A stretch of DNA of 64,000 nt from JAAOII01 sp965207945 (GCA_965207945.1 OZ242303.1:558001-622000), one strand, 5' to 3'. Shown: positions 11,301 to 21,274, numbered from the stretch's first letter. The notes: generated from the sequence alone by a model not told the origin. A program made the numbers and translations.

Positions 11301-14300
11301 TAATCCTGCCCACAGTGCTTTGTTTAGTATAAATTCCAGCACTGGTGCTATTTCCTTGCAGGAAGAAAACGAAGCAGAGTTCCCCGCCTTTTATAATCTG
11401 GTAGTTCGTCTTGCCAATGCCAGTGATATTGGTAGTATTTCATTCAACCAGGATTTTGCCGTAGTTAGCGTCCTAGTTAATGATGTAAACACCGCTCCAG
11501 TAATTTCCGATCCCACTGATTACCCCACAGCAGTAAATGGCTTGGGCGATTTTAATAAATCAGCAAATGTATTAGATGTTACTATTGACGAAAATACCCC
11601 TGTTGGCACAGTATTAGCCACTTTTACAGTTACAGATGACAATGATGGTGTATTTGCCGAGGATGATTTTACCTTTGGTGCTCTTACTGGTACAGCCAAT
11701 TCAGACCTTATAGATGATTTCTATCAAGACGCGGTTAAATTGACTTTTGCACCTGTAGTACCTGCAGAAGGGAGCAAGGAAAGAGTTTCTACTGCAACTT
11801 TAACTTTGGTTAAGTCCTTAAATTTTGAGGATTTTGCTGATGGCTTAGTTGATGGCAATAAAGTCACTCTTCCTGAAACAATCACTATATCAGATAAAGG
11901 TATGTATACGTATAACCCATTAGAAGGGGATACAAAACCTGAACCTGTGAATCCTGACGTTGGATTGTCTGCCTCATTGGAATTTAATTTAATAGTGCGC
12001 GATGTTGCAGAAAAACCACTGATTGATACAGAAAGTATAATCAGCGGTTCTGTATCGGAAAATGCTACAGTAAATACTGATGTTGGAGGCATTGCTATCA
12101 CTATAGCAAATACTAATGCCACAAATGCCGATTCATTTATATATGAGTTGAGCAATGGATTTGAAGAAATTTTTAATGTTGCTATAGATAAGGCGGATGT
12201 TAATAAATTTGTATTGGGACTGAAGGTAGCTGATGCAGATAAACTTGAAAATCTTGGTGATGGACAGGTTCATACTAGCACTCTTACGATAAGCAACAAC
12301 ACAGGAGGCACGGGTCTCCAAGATGCGAGTGATCCCATAACCATTCAAGTCACGGTTACTGATGTGCAGCAACCAATAAAACCTATTGTTTTGTCCCCTG
12401 GTGCTAATGATTTAGAAATAAAAGAAACAGATGTTGATGGAGGTGTTGGTGACCGGAGCGCGGTAATTACGAACTCTCTGTTTACATATAAAGCAACTGA
12501 TGTATCTAAAGATGCTGATGATTTTGTTACCATTGGCAGAAAACGTTCTTCTTTAGTTGACATATCCTATGCTATAACTGACGTATCCTTAGTAAGTTCA
12601 ACTCCAGAGGATGCAAATGATATTGATGTTGCGGATAGAATTAACTCCAATTTGTTGCCAGTTTTCTTTTTGAAAGCGCCTAATTCCAACGGTAATGTGA
12701 GCTTAGTTGTTGAAGATACCAATTATATTGAAGCATCTTTGTTTGGTAATGTCAAAGCAAAGTTAACTGTTACAGTTAGTTTTATAGGTAATACAGTATC
12801 CCCTGAAACAGATGAAAGTGATTTTACACTTAGTGTGGCAAAAGCTGACCCTAAAAATGTAGAGTACGATACTATCAGTGACAATGCACCTGTATATGGC
12901 TTTAGCTATACTCAGAGCGATTATACCGATGTAGATGCCGAAGTGGCAGCAGACGCTGTAGGGGAAAATGTTACATTAGCTACCGATATTAACGGTGAAA
13001 ATGGCTTGGACAGTCCAGCAGGTGGCAGAGCGAATCAAATTAACGTTGATGGTGCCAACTATAACACCGCATTAGTTCGCGTTCCCACTAATTCTGATGC
13101 AGAGGGCTATTTCATTGAACGTGTTGCTTTTGCCGATATTAGCAAGATTGAGGTGCCAGTAAGTGATGCTAATGCGCATGATGTTGATGACAATGGAGTC
13201 ATAGTAATTCCTTTTACTACGATTAATAATGAGAATGTCACAAACATACAAATTCTTTCTGAGAGTGCTTCAGGTAAATTAGAAGTTGCTACTAATTTTG
13301 CTAATTACTTTGATATTAAGGTTAACAATACTTATAACATTGGTGATTCAGGAGCTACTGAAGGCGACGATAGTGTACTGCTTATAACCCAAAAACAATT
13401 TGCGGTTATTAATAGCAGTGGAGATGTAGATGCAACTGTCAAATATAATGCCCTTGACACTATCCCCTTGTTCAAAGGAGCAACAGAAGAAACAAGACGC
13501 ATCTATTATATTCGCGCAAGTCAAGGAGACGATAATGCGAGCAATTATGCTTTAGCGCAGTTCTATGTAGATGTTGAAGCATCTGGCTTAAACATTCCAG
13601 CAAAAATTGAGGAATTATATGTTAATGAAGTTGATATTGCCCTTGATGTTGACCTTGGCGCTGCCGCTGATATAAACTTTAATGTTGATCCGGAAGCTGG
13701 TTCGCTTGCTGGCATGATAAATGAAAATGGTATTACTCAAAACAACTTTGATGATTACTCTCTATTTATTAATGTATCCAATAATGATTATACTGAGAAT
13801 CAAGTAGGAGGCACAACAGTAATTACAGTTTCTGTCCCAAGTGATGGTACTGCTCCAACTGATGTCACTAACCCTGTTGATGGTTCTAATAAGCGAGTAT
13901 CTGACAATCAACTTATAGCATTAAGAACGGCTGGTGGAAGCGCTGCTCCGTTGGATGCAAATACAAATAATGTTGTTATCATTCAAGATGCGGGTGTCTA
14001 TGAAACGCATAACATTGATTTTGCTCTTGCCCGCAATGTTTATGGCACTGCCACCATTAATATCAAGATACAAGAAAATGATGCAAGTGGTAGTGAAATT
14101 GATTCTAATGATTATGAATTTACATTAACTGTAAATGAAGATGCTGGTGTAAATACTCCTCCCACCATTACTCCTGGGCTGAGTGACAGTGTAACTACTG
14201 TAGGGCCATCAGGGTCTATTCCTTTGGGCTTTGAATTTATGGAAGATCTTACGCTGCTTGCTGGTGCTTCTGGTAATCCAGCAACAAAAATTATTACTAT

Positions 14301-17300
14301 AGTGCCTGGTCCTGTAACTACTAATGATGTCGATAGAGGTCAAGAAGGAGAGGCAGTTGTAGCATCTGTTACTCATGTTGATGTTCCTGGTGTAAATCGT
14401 AATGATGTCCCTCATTTCGTTTATGACCGTAGCACTTCAGTTGACTCTATGATATATCAACAGCATGGCTGGGGCATCACTGATATTGTCTATACAGTTA
14501 CAGAAACGGAGTCACGTGGTTTTGGTGCAGTTACTGCCACATATACTACAGATATGACCTCGCGTATTACAGTCACTCAGTTGCCTGATGCGGCTACTCT
14601 TGTTGGTGAAGCAGATGTTACTGGTTATAACATACGTGACTTTGAAACTAGTGGCGCATTTATGCCAGGTAAGCTTCCTGCAGCCAGACCAATAATCATA
14701 ACCTATGATGACCCTGATTTAAAATTTGCTGATTTTCCAGAATCGCCAATCGCTGATGGTTCAGTAGTGCCCAGAACAATTAACGCAGGTGTTATAACTC
14801 CTGTGAGTCCTGCTCCTAATATATTATCTTTATCTAATGCTGATGTAGAGCCCGTTGCAGGACCTGGTTCAACAGAGTTTAGAGCTAGTTTTGAAAGTAG
14901 AATTCTCGCACTAACGCAAGCTAACCATATGACTATCGCTAGACTAGATGCTAGCGCAGATTATGGTGTTTCATTTACTGCGTCTGATGGTGTAGCTGGC
15001 GCTGTAAATGTACCTGTTACAATATCAATAATAGTTGAATCCAGTGACCATGAAATATTGCCGGCCAGTGACGGTGCATTTAGAGGTGAGAAAAGAACTA
15101 TTATTGAAAATAATGGTCCCTTAGCTCTTACCGTAAATGTTAGAGATACGGACTTGGCAAGAAATTTAGTTAGAAGTGAAAACATAACTTTTGCTGAAGT
15201 GACTGCTATAGAAACGACTACAAGTAATGATATAAGCGATAAAATTACTTGGAACAGTGAGTTTATTGAAGGAAATAATATTGATGACACAATATCTAAC
15301 ACATTGAATATAATTGAGTTAAATGATGAAGATGTGGGAACTTATGAAGTTACTTGGGAGATAAGTGACAGACTTAAAGCCACAGATAGAGTCAGTACTA
15401 GAACCTTCACTTTAGAAGTTCAGAATGTACTAGAACCAATTGCTTTAGCAGGTGGAACTGTTACACTAAATTATGAAGGAAAGGCATTGGACGAGACGAA
15501 TAGAACTCTTGCAACCATTGATGATATTACTATCAGTGGTGATGACGTAAACTTACTGGCTAGTGGCTTGGGCTACGGCATTCTACTGACTATAACTCCC
15601 GAGAATATTGATAGACCAGGAGTAATTACTTATACTAATGAGGATGGTAATGCGGTGTCAGTTATTAGATTAGATAGCGTTGGTAATGTATTGCTTGGTA
15701 ATGAATTGGGAGTGTATGACGACGAATTTGCTCTAAAATATTTTATAAGTGCTGATGATATTGCAGCAGGTGATACTATTCCCAGGTTCAAGCTAAATGC
15801 TGATAATGATATTGCTGGTGATGAATTTAATATCACGATTAATGCTGTTTTAGCAACCAGTTCTGGTGAAGGTGATGCCGCCTCAACTGCTGCTGTGGCA
15901 GTAATAAGTGCTGAGACTGCAACAATAACGATTGAAACCGAATATGATATCCAATCCCCACCATCAGTGCCTGCTATAACTACCACTGGAGATTTTACTG
16001 GTACTGGCTCAAATTTAGCTATAACAGAAGGTAGTAGTGGCGCGATAGTAGTAACTTTTACGGATAAAAATATTGAGAATGGCACATTAGAAACCTTTGG
16101 TGGAATACCTATTGAAGCATTTAGCGCTAATTTTAAAATTTTGGGTAGCGATCCTCTTCCATATGATATGAACTTTGCTACTCCTGCTGATTTCGTGATT
16201 ACGGCAGGCACTGATATGGCAACATTGACTATCCCCTTTGATGCAACTAATGAACTTGCTGTTGGCGTCAGAGGATATAAACTTACCCTTATGGATAGCC
16301 GTACTGAGGACACAGTTCGCGCCGTGACAGGAAACATAAATATTCAGAGAGCGGATAGTGCTGTTGATCTGGGTATCAGGTTAGATACAATATTGGGCAC
16401 GCCTGAAACACTTGATAATACTATGGTTGGTGATGATATAAGAATTGTAGTGAACGTAACTACTGAAGATTTTGTTGAAGGTGGTAATGAGCATGCAGTG
16501 ACCGATATTACTATAGAAAATGTTATCTTTTCTATGTCAATAAGCGGCGGCAGTACCTTTGATTGTTCTGCCGGAAGTCGTGTTGTTTCTTCGTCTGGAT
16601 CCGAAAGCCCTACAACTTTTAATGATAAGAATGAGGATATTAGACAAGCCCTCCTTCTGAAAATACCACTCGACGGAATTGATGCTACAGGTAATTCTGA
16701 CTGCGCAAGGTTGGACGCTGATATAGTTAATGTTCGTGCAGATGGTGAAGTGAATGTTACATTAAGTAATGGATTAGGTTCACGCACGGTATCAACTCTT
16801 ACCACAACAAATAATAGAGATCATGTCTATGAGAGAACTGGCATGCGTTCCATAGTTCCTACTGTTGCGTCAAACCCTATGGCTATAGTGGCTGTTGGTG
16901 GCGGAGTAGCAACATTAGAGTTCAGCGTAACAGATGTTGATGATGACGATGGTCCAGATAATGTTATTAGGAATGGTAGATATACGAGAGTATTATCATC
17001 AGTGAGTAGTGCTGGTGGCAGCTGTGATTCGTCAAAATGGACTCTGAGTACTCCAACCTTTAAAGATGGTGCCAACGATGTTTACATAGTGAATGTGACT
17101 GCAAATACTGGCTCTAATGGTGCTCCTGTCGGAGAACATTGTGATGTAACCTTAGTGGTTTCTGAGGATGGCGATGAATCTATTCCCTCTATAGTAAGGG
17201 TTGCTGTTGTTGATGTTGCAGTGCCTACGATTGATGCTCCCACTGACAGTGATGTTAGCAATGCCACTGCCAGGGCTATAGGAATATCAAATAAGAGGCT

Positions 17301-19395
17301 CGGTACCTTTAATATTGGCAGACCTACAGCTTCTATCGACATAACTAATCTTGGTCTTGTGCTTAGTGTAACCGCTACAAAAGCTACTGATAAGTGTCTT
17401 GGTATAACAATCGCTAATGGAAACCAACCCGCAGCAGGTTCACCTGGTTCCTATTCATTTACTTATAGTATTGCTAGTAATGCTGTTAGTGGTGATGATT
17501 GCGTTATAACAATTAAAGCTACAGAAACTGCTACTGGTGGTGCCACATTCTCTAATACAACGACAGTTAGTATTATACCTCGCCGTGAGGAAAAACCTAC
17601 CCTAAGTGCTTTGAGTGGTAATGCTGATAGTGTAACAAATTATGGTACTGGTAGTGTTCCTGGAACAAAAACTTTCAGAGTTAGTGCAACGGTCACTGAT
17701 GTAGATGATGGTAACCGTGGCACAGTAACCAGCACTTTGACTACTGGGAGTAGTAGTATTTGTACGGTGCCTTCACCAACAATGACTGGACCAGGGCTGA
17801 AAAATTGGGATGTTGTTATTGGTGCTGCTGGAAGACCTGGTAATAGTAATGCCTGCGTGGTAATTTTAAATTCTGAAGCTGATAGTGCTGATGCAGATGA
17901 AAGGAGAAAAACTATTAACTTGCCCCAAATTGCTCCGACTTTTACTTTTAACAACTATCCTACTACTGGAGTTAAAAACAACCCAGTTTCAGTATCTATC
18001 TCTGTTACAGACACTGACAATGATGTTAAATATGGAACTGCTGAAATTATAGAACTCACAACAGGTTGTAATCCTGGTGCTGTTAGTGGTGGTAATACTG
18101 CTAGTCAAACGTTTACTATTACCTCTCCTACTGCGCAAGGATGTAACTTCAAAGTTAAAATTGATGAAGATGGTGAAATTACGACGTCAGACGAACAAAC
18201 TATTACGTTTGTTAACCCTGTAACCCTGGCTTGGTCTGATCAGTTGAATGATGACCCATTCAATGGCTATATGTCAATTGGAGATACGAGGGGTACAGCT
18301 GGTAGACAAATCCCCTGGCGTGAGCTAAAGAGTTTTGTCCCTAATAGCATAGGTGCTCGCTTGGCTATGGTGAACACAAGGTTTCCCATTCCCCATAATG
18401 ATGCTATTGCATTGAATTATATTGAAACTAAATTCGCAATATCTGATTTTAAGCGTGAGGCACATAGTGACATTTTGAATTTCGCTAGGCATTTGGAAGA
18501 TACTACATATATTGGTCCTAATAATAGAGATTACATTACGTTTTATGCCAATACTAACTATGAGAATTTTAATTCTAAAGCGTTAACTGGTGTGGCTAAA
18601 ACCCAATTAACGACCGCAGGGATTGAACGTTATCTCAGATTTACATCTAGAATACTTAGAGGTTTGGGTAATAAACAACTAGGTAGTGTTAGAAGTCCTA
18701 CTACTATTTCATTTGTTGGTACTTATACTGGGGAATCACGTATAATCAGAAATGCGGCTAACGATGCTAATGCAACTGGTGACGTTCCTGTTATTGGTAA
18801 TACAGATATCACTGATTTGATTAATATTGATGTATCAAATATACCAGCTGGACAATCTGTTAACATTAGTGCCAGTATGTGCCGTTTAGATGGTTTTAAT
18901 TCTACTGCCACTGAGATTTCAGAAACCAATCTTAATTGTGGTGCTGAAGCCACTCCCGCGCAATTGCAAAGAATTTTGCTGCTTGATGGTTACTGGAAGA
19001 AGGAGGGCTTTGAAAATGCTGCTTGTACGATATATAAAGATACGCCGCCCATTGGTTTTAATTCTTATGGGTGGGTGAAAAACACTACGGATGCGCATGC
19101 GAGGGATTATTACTGCACTGGAAACAATGCTGTTCCTGTGCCTCAAACAGGTGTTAGCACTTATAAAGTTTTATCTAACGACAATTCCTTTCCTATGCAC
19201 ATTAGACAATTCATGAACACTCATCCGCATACTACTAATGTTAGGCCGAATGACTATTCATTGAACGAGTATAATGGATATTATTTGATTACTATTACTG
19301 CTAAAACTAATGGTGCTGGCGGAACAAAAATTACTGGCAGTAATGAGCTTAAGATGCTATTTCATGTTGGTACTCTACGATCATTCCCTAGGTAA
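8332..19395 (+). CDS. Giant cadherin/Ig-like repeat lipoprotein, copy 2 (3687 aa)
   Basis: The N terminus is a lipoprotein signal: basic start, hydrophobic stretch (residues 18-29), lipobox VVSC with Cys31, then Ala at +2, which favours outer-membrane sorting. A Ser/Gly/Asp linker follows. Residues from about 50 to 1700 hold cadherin-like modules with motifs such as ITDVRYAPV, VNDVNTAPV and FSINSSTGAI. From about residue 1700 on, the protein is collinear with copy 1, ending in one 100-residue module and the shared 390-residue C-terminal module (from 18226). No membrane anchor or peptidase motif was seen at the C terminus. It is probably a cell-surface protein held by its lipid anchor. Adhesion, matrix or defence roles are inference. 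A secretion partner is not encoded nearby. The Ca-binding-like acidic motifs suggest metal-dependent rigidity. Confidence 0.9.
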   Translation: MSNFPQKITSVTKTFSSFIIVSLIAALVVSCASSSSSDGDSAGTGTGGGGDDRVSVFSHSGYTFIPVNKNITLGDAAVTVGRVLVKNAEIRKLVATEINRLIDAGNSEADKVEADDIGDAEKPNYTVKYSFVGADADDPNYDVNSVLNRYFEITPVDPNGGIIKVKSPYSFPVSLEDIFKDVPSVTVKVEVTITNPPNGVEVEKPLSYTVLVNFPGVADEDMPNVNDAILFDIAKVSEKDKTRTPEAMTNQDYTGTLEGTLPVKTALNGSAALSFTSLWTAVNADEQDDPAGGKILKNTFVRGDLLNATETGVIQSITVTLTPESGVAGEFAYTYPASGAPTADAPVDVNILNGNISTDNSLLKEISEAAGNENYTMIDGGVLVLNASIDWSFTYTYQRDFQPNDVTIPGKVELNRTALFGEEQLVTTAISIDGVNNALNRYGFTPKATEQRTIFFTLLDSPGAPANSCDSSDVYLDNQDAQVKAGTSFNYEDLDTEAERQHKCILAASFTGADADYQALIAEINETTPVDSNAVSGVTCTEGFNCYYASLTVNITNVDEAPTIEDRSDLSIAEGKGVENKYLVRDSGGVVTGPVPLSGALSDLTSNDAATGNLANIDIDITIADTDKGADGNVLSVNATETKVTSVSPAHGAGLFSIVKTAGDDNDFTLRVNATELDYEKFVEEDDLNAAGKAIYMVTISTQDLPEDSDDKEGFDKVIVKTMQVPVEITDVRYAPVMTGEGQGFTRNTNIENRSGDTVVVLPGASMLANGLNALGTVKAVNPETDSDKGLFYAVENIVPTAPASNFAVVTGLGDGATPQNLILRGLGLADANAFDLTVVAFSIPTDFNSQDSAGVQAALAGSIGGLGTGVNISISIEVDAAAYIGEVDTNINISRADLLDPTTAPTFTMRQLAGNITEGTAGANVLVDVPAPSPVSPLPLTLFISADSTIDLVNVPENMDITPAFALVTATEFESASSITTEQLKALGINPAHSALFSINSSTGAISLQEENEAEFPAFYNLVVRLANASDIGSISFNQDFAVVSVLVNDVNTAPVISDPTDYPTAVNGLGDFNKSANVLDVTIDENTPVGTVLATFTVTDDNDGVFAEDDFTFGALTGTANSDLIDDFYQDAVKLTFAPVVPAEGSKERVSTATLTLVKSLNFEDFADGLVDGNKVTLPETITISDKGMYTYNPLEGDTKPEPVNPDVGLSASLEFNLIVRDVAEKPLIDTESIISGSVSENATVNTDVGGIAITIANTNATNADSFIYELSNGFEEIFNVAIDKADVNKFVLGLKVADADKLENLGDGQVHTSTLTISNNTGGTGLQDASDPITIQVTVTDVQQPIKPIVLSPGANDLEIKETDVDGGVGDRSAVITNSLFTYKATDVSKDADDFVTIGRKRSSLVDISYAITDVSLVSSTPEDANDIDVADRINSNLLPVFFLKAPNSNGNVSLVVEDTNYIEASLFGNVKAKLTVTVSFIGNTVSPETDESDFTLSVAKADPKNVEYDTISDNAPVYGFSYTQSDYTDVDAEVAADAVGENVTLATDINGENGLDSPAGGRANQINVDGANYNTALVRVPTNSDAEGYFIERVAFADISKIEVPVSDANAHDVDDNGVIVIPFTTINNENVTNIQILSESASGKLEVATNFANYFDIKVNNTYNIGDSGATEGDDSVLLITQKQFAVINSSGDVDATVKYNALDTIPLFKGATEETRRIYYIRASQGDDNASNYALAQFYVDVEASGLNIPAKIEELYVNEVDIALDVDLGAAADINFNVDPEAGSLAGMINENGITQNNFDDYSLFINVSNNDYTENQVGGTTVITVSVPSDGTAPTDVTNPVDGSNKRVSDNQLIALRTAGGSAAPLDANTNNVVIIQDAGVYETHNIDFALARNVYGTATINIKIQENDASGSEIDSNDYEFTLTVNEDAGVNTPPTITPGLSDSVTTVGPSGSIPLGFEFMEDLTLLAGASGNPATKIITIVPGPVTTNDVDRGQEGEAVVASVTHVDVPGVNRNDVPHFVYDRSTSVDSMIYQQHGWGITDIVYTVTETESRGFGAVTATYTTDMTSRITVTQLPDAATLVGEADVTGYNIRDFETSGAFMPGKLPAARPIIITYDDPDLKFADFPESPIADGSVVPRTINAGVITPVSPAPNILSLSNADVEPVAGPGSTEFRASFESRILALTQANHMTIARLDASADYGVSFTASDGVAGAVNVPVTISIIVESSDHEILPASDGAFRGEKRTIIENNGPLALTVNVRDTDLARNLVRSENITFAEVTAIETTTSNDISDKITWNSEFIEGNNIDDTISNTLNIIELNDEDVGTYEVTWEISDRLKATDRVSTRTFTLEVQNVLEPIALAGGTVTLNYEGKALDETNRTLATIDDITISGDDVNLLASGLGYGILLTITPENIDRPGVITYTNEDGNAVSVIRLDSVGNVLLGNELGVYDDEFALKYFISADDIAAGDTIPRFKLNADNDIAGDEFNITINAVLATSSGEGDAASTAAVAVISAETATITIETEYDIQSPPSVPAITTTGDFTGTGSNLAITEGSSGAIVVTFTDKNIENGTLETFGGIPIEAFSANFKILGSDPLPYDMNFATPADFVITAGTDMATLTIPFDATNELAVGVRGYKLTLMDSRTEDTVRAVTGNINIQRADSAVDLGIRLDTILGTPETLDNTMVGDDIRIVVNVTTEDFVEGGNEHAVTDITIENVIFSMSISGGSTFDCSAGSRVVSSSGSESPTTFNDKNEDIRQALLLKIPLDGIDATGNSDCARLDADIVNVRADGEVNVTLSNGLGSRTVSTLTTTNNRDHVYERTGMRSIVPTVASNPMAIVAVGGGVATLEFSVTDVDDDDGPDNVIRNGRYTRVLSSVSSAGGSCDSSKWTLSTPTFKDGANDVYIVNVTANTGSNGAPVGEHCDVTLVVSEDGDESIPSIVRVAVVDVAVPTIDAPTDSDVSNATARAIGISNKRLGTFNIGRPTASIDITNLGLVLSVTATKATDKCLGITIANGNQPAAGSPGSYSFTYSIASNAVSGDDCVITIKATETATGGATFSNTTTVSIIPRREEKPTLSALSGNADSVTNYGTGSVPGTKTFRVSATVTDVDDGNRGTVTSTLTTGSSSICTVPSPTMTGPGLKNWDVVIGAAGRPGNSNACVVILNSEADSADADERRKTINLPQIAPTFTFNNYPTTGVKNNPVSVSISVTDTDNDVKYGTAEIIELTTGCNPGAVSGGNTASQTFTITSPTAQGCNFKVKIDEDGEITTSDEQTITFVNPVTLAWSDQLNDDPFNGYMSIGDTRGTAGRQIPWRELKSFVPNSIGARLAMVNTRFPIPHNDAIALNYIETKFAISDFKREAHSDILNFARHLEDTTYIGPNNRDYITFYANTNYENFNSKALTGVAKTQLTTAGIERYLRFTSRILRGLGNKQLGSVRSPTTISFVGTYTGESRIIRNAANDANATGDVPVIGNTDITDLINIDVSNIPAGQSVNISASMCRLDGFNSTATEISETNLNCGAEATPAQLQRILLLDGYWKKEGFENAACTIYKDTPPIGFNSYGWVKNTTDAHARDYYCTGNNAVPVPQTGVSTYKVLSNDNSFPMHIRQFMNTHPHTTNVRPNDYSLNEYNGYYLITITAKTNGAGGTKITGSNELKMLFHVGTLRSFPR
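13594..14174 (+). repeat. Near-identical tract shared with copy 1 (155-735)
   Basis: Partner of the tract at 155-735. It encodes the residues from about NIPAKIEEL to TPPTITP with only scattered substitutions, while the flanks are clearly diverged. Confidence 0.8.
18226..19395 (+). other. Shared C-terminal module of the giant proteins
   Basis: Starts LAWSDQL and ends with the SNELKMLFH block; the equivalent in copy 1 is 6287-7510. Conserved blocks include YMSIGDT, ITDLINIDVSN, QRILLL, FPMHIRQFMNT and NGYYLITI, with conserved cysteines. I do not recognise the fold. Its conservation beside variable modules suggests a functional or export-related terminal domain. Confidence 0.7.
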
Positions 19396-19426
19396 TTTGC
19401 ATAAATACATCACGGAAATACATTAT

Positions 19427-19455
19427 AAAAGGGACGAGCAATGCTCGTCCTTTTT
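19427..19455 (+). terminator. Rho-independent terminator of giant gene copy 2
   Basis: Stem GGACGAG / CTCGTCC followed by TTTTT, the duplicate of the hairpin at 7576-7605. Confidence 0.85.
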
Positions 19456-19502
19456 GCGTATATACCCCTATACTCATTCCCCCAGATTGAACACGGACGA
19501 CT

Positions 19503-19508
19503 TATAAT
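19503..19508 (+). promoter_or_regulatory. -10 box of leuD
   Basis: TATAAT ends 6 bases before the leuD ATG, so the expected start of transcription coincides with the start codon. The same block is preserved in the leuD relic at 7667-7698. No good -35 is seen. Confidence 0.5.
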
Positions 19509-19514
19509 AATACT

Positions 19515-20174
19515 ATGCAAGCATTTACTACATTTCACGGCACTGCTATACCACTTATGTTATCTAATATAGATACCGATCGCATTATCCCCAAACAATA
19601 TCTGAAGACAGTTAAACGGAGCGGTCTTGGAAGATACCTGTTTGATGAGATGCGTTATACGGATGCTGGCTTCCCTGATAAACCGCAAAGCCAACGCACT
19701 CAACGGCAGGATTTTATACTGAACCTTGCTCCTTATAATAATGAGGACAATAAAGGAGGGGTCTTGCTTAGCGGTGCTAACTTTGCTTGCGGTTCTAGTC
19801 GCGAACATGCGGTGTGGGCGCTAATGGATTTTGGTATTCGTGTGGTTATAGCTCCAAGCTTTGCGGATATATTTTTTACTAATTGCGTAAAAAATGGTTT
19901 GCTGACGGTGGAACTACCATTGGATGTTATTACTGGACTTGCTGATTTGGCTGCGCAATCTCCCGGTTATAAGATTAATGTTGATTTAGCTCAACAGGTG
20001 CTGCAAGGTGATGAGGGCGAACAATTTAGTTTTAATATTGATGCCACTCGTAAGAAAATATTTTTAGAGGGGTTGGATGATGTAGGGGTTACTCTGCAAG
20101 CTGCAGATAAAATAACACAATTTGAGGAAAAGCATAATCGCAGCCAACCATGGCTGCAGCAAGGTATCAATTAA
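19515..20174 (+). CDS. leuD: 3-isopropylmalate dehydratase small subunit
   Basis: LeuD pairs with LeuC to isomerise 2-isopropylmalate to 3-isopropylmalate in leucine synthesis (cytoplasm). The 219 residues compare with about 200 in E. coli. The N-terminal NIDTDRIIPKQYL block and the GANFACGSSREHAVWAL signature (about residues 86-102) are typical of the swivel subunit. The start fits family alignment and leaves no room for a Shine-Dalgarno sequence after the -10 box. It is not followed by leuB in the same direction: leuB is convergent, with its stop 20 bases away. leuC and leuA are not in the window. A partial duplicate of its promoter and 5' region lies at 7667-7770. Confidence 0.95.
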   Translation: MQAFTTFHGTAIPLMLSNIDTDRIIPKQYLKTVKRSGLGRYLFDEMRYTDAGFPDKPQSQRTQRQDFILNLAPYNNEDNKGGVLLSGANFACGSSREHAVWALMDFGIRVVIAPSFADIFFTNCVKNGLLTVELPLDVITGLADLAAQSPGYKINVDLAQQVLQGDEGEQFSFNIDATRKKIFLEGLDDVGVTLQAADKITQFEEKHNRSQPWLQQGIN

Positions 20175-20194
20175 GGTATCCATTAAGGCATCCA

Positions 20195-21268
20195 TTAAAG
20201 ATAAGAAAGAACTGCGCTGCCAGCTTGGCTACAACTTGATATAACATCACCTTCTTTGGCAATATCTGCGGTTCTTATTCCTGCTTCAATTGCCTTAGTT
20301 ACTGCATTGTCAATTGCTGCTGCCGCTTCTTCCTGTTGAAAAGAATAACGCAACATCATAGCAGCAGAAAGAATCGTAGCATAAGGATTGCTTTGGTTCT
20401 TGCCAGCAATATCAGGGGCGCTGCCATGCACTGGTTCATATAAACCCTTGCTGTCTTCTCTTATAGACGCTGAAGGCAGCATTCCAATAGAGCCGACTAA
20501 CTGAGCGCTTATATCAGAAAGCACATCACCAAATAGATTCTCGGTTACTATCACATCAAAAGAAGTTGGTTCACGCACCAACTGCATAGCGGCATTATCT
20601 ACATAAAGATGTGATAGCTCCACATTGGGGTATTCATCAGCAAGTTCAGTAATAGTGCTGCGCCATAAACGTGATACTTCCAGAACATTTGCTTTATCTA
20701 CCGAGCATAATTTACCGCGTCTATTAGCTGCTGCAACGAAGGCGAGACGCCCTAAACGGACTATCTCGTCTTTGCTATAGCGCATAGTATTATAGGCGGC
20801 GCTGGCATCTTCATTGAAGCCACGCGGTTCGCCGAAGTATAAGCCGCCAGTGAGCTCGCGTAGAATTAAAAGGTCTACTCCCTTCACTAGCTCAGTTTTT
20901 ATTGGGGACGCATCGGCTAATGCCGTATATAAGGTAGCAGGGCGATAATTAGCAAAGAAGCCAAAGTGACTACGCAATTGCAGGAGTCCTTTCTCGGGGC
21001 TTTGTTCTAATGGCAACCCATCCCATTTAGGACCTCCGATTGCCCCCATTAAGATTGCGTCCGCCTGCTCGGCAAGTTCAATAGTTGCTGCGGGGAGAGG
21101 TGAGTTAGCTGTATCTATGGCAGCTCCGCCAATAACCCCTTGCGTGAAAGTTATGCCGAGTTTATAGGTGGCATTGCATTTTTGTAACACCAACTTGGCT
21201 TGGGAGATTACTTCGGGACCTATGCCGTCGCCAGGCAGCAATAGGCAGGTAAATGATTTGTCGTTCAT
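20195..21268 (-). CDS. leuB: 3-isopropylmalate dehydrogenase
   Basis: NAD-dependent oxidative decarboxylation of 3-isopropylmalate, the third leucine-specific step. At 357 residues it is close to the usual 360. Signatures are GDGIGPEV near residue 12, the substrate-binding arginines of LLQLRSHFG, the NLFGDVLSD block (Mg-binding Asp) and EPVHGSAPDIAGK near residue 280. It is transcribed divergently from asd across an 88-base gap and convergently with leuD. TATAAT lies 6 bases before its ATG. Confidence 0.95.
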   Translation of the reverse strand: MNDKSFTCLLLPGDGIGPEVISQAKLVLQKCNATYKLGITFTQGVIGGAAIDTANSPLPAATIELAEQADAILMGAIGGPKWDGLPLEQSPEKGLLQLRSHFGFFANYRPATLYTALADASPIKTELVKGVDLLILRELTGGLYFGEPRGFNEDASAAYNTMRYSKDEIVRLGRLAFVAAANRRGKLCSVDKANVLEVSRLWRSTITELADEYPNVELSHLYVDNAAMQLVREPTSFDVIVTENLFGDVLSDISAQLVGSIGMLPSASIREDSKGLYEPVHGSAPDIAGKNQSNPYATILSAAMMLRYSFQQEEAAAAIDNAVTKAIEAGIRTADIAKEGDVISSCSQAGSAVLSYL

Positions 21269-21274
21269 ATCCCT

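Noticed and set aside
15630..16337. 235-codon minus-strand frame within the giant lipoprotein gene, and many similar ones on that strand
   Set aside because: They mirror the biased codon usage of the plus-strand gene, show no family motif, and the plus-strand frame is continuous over 11 kb.
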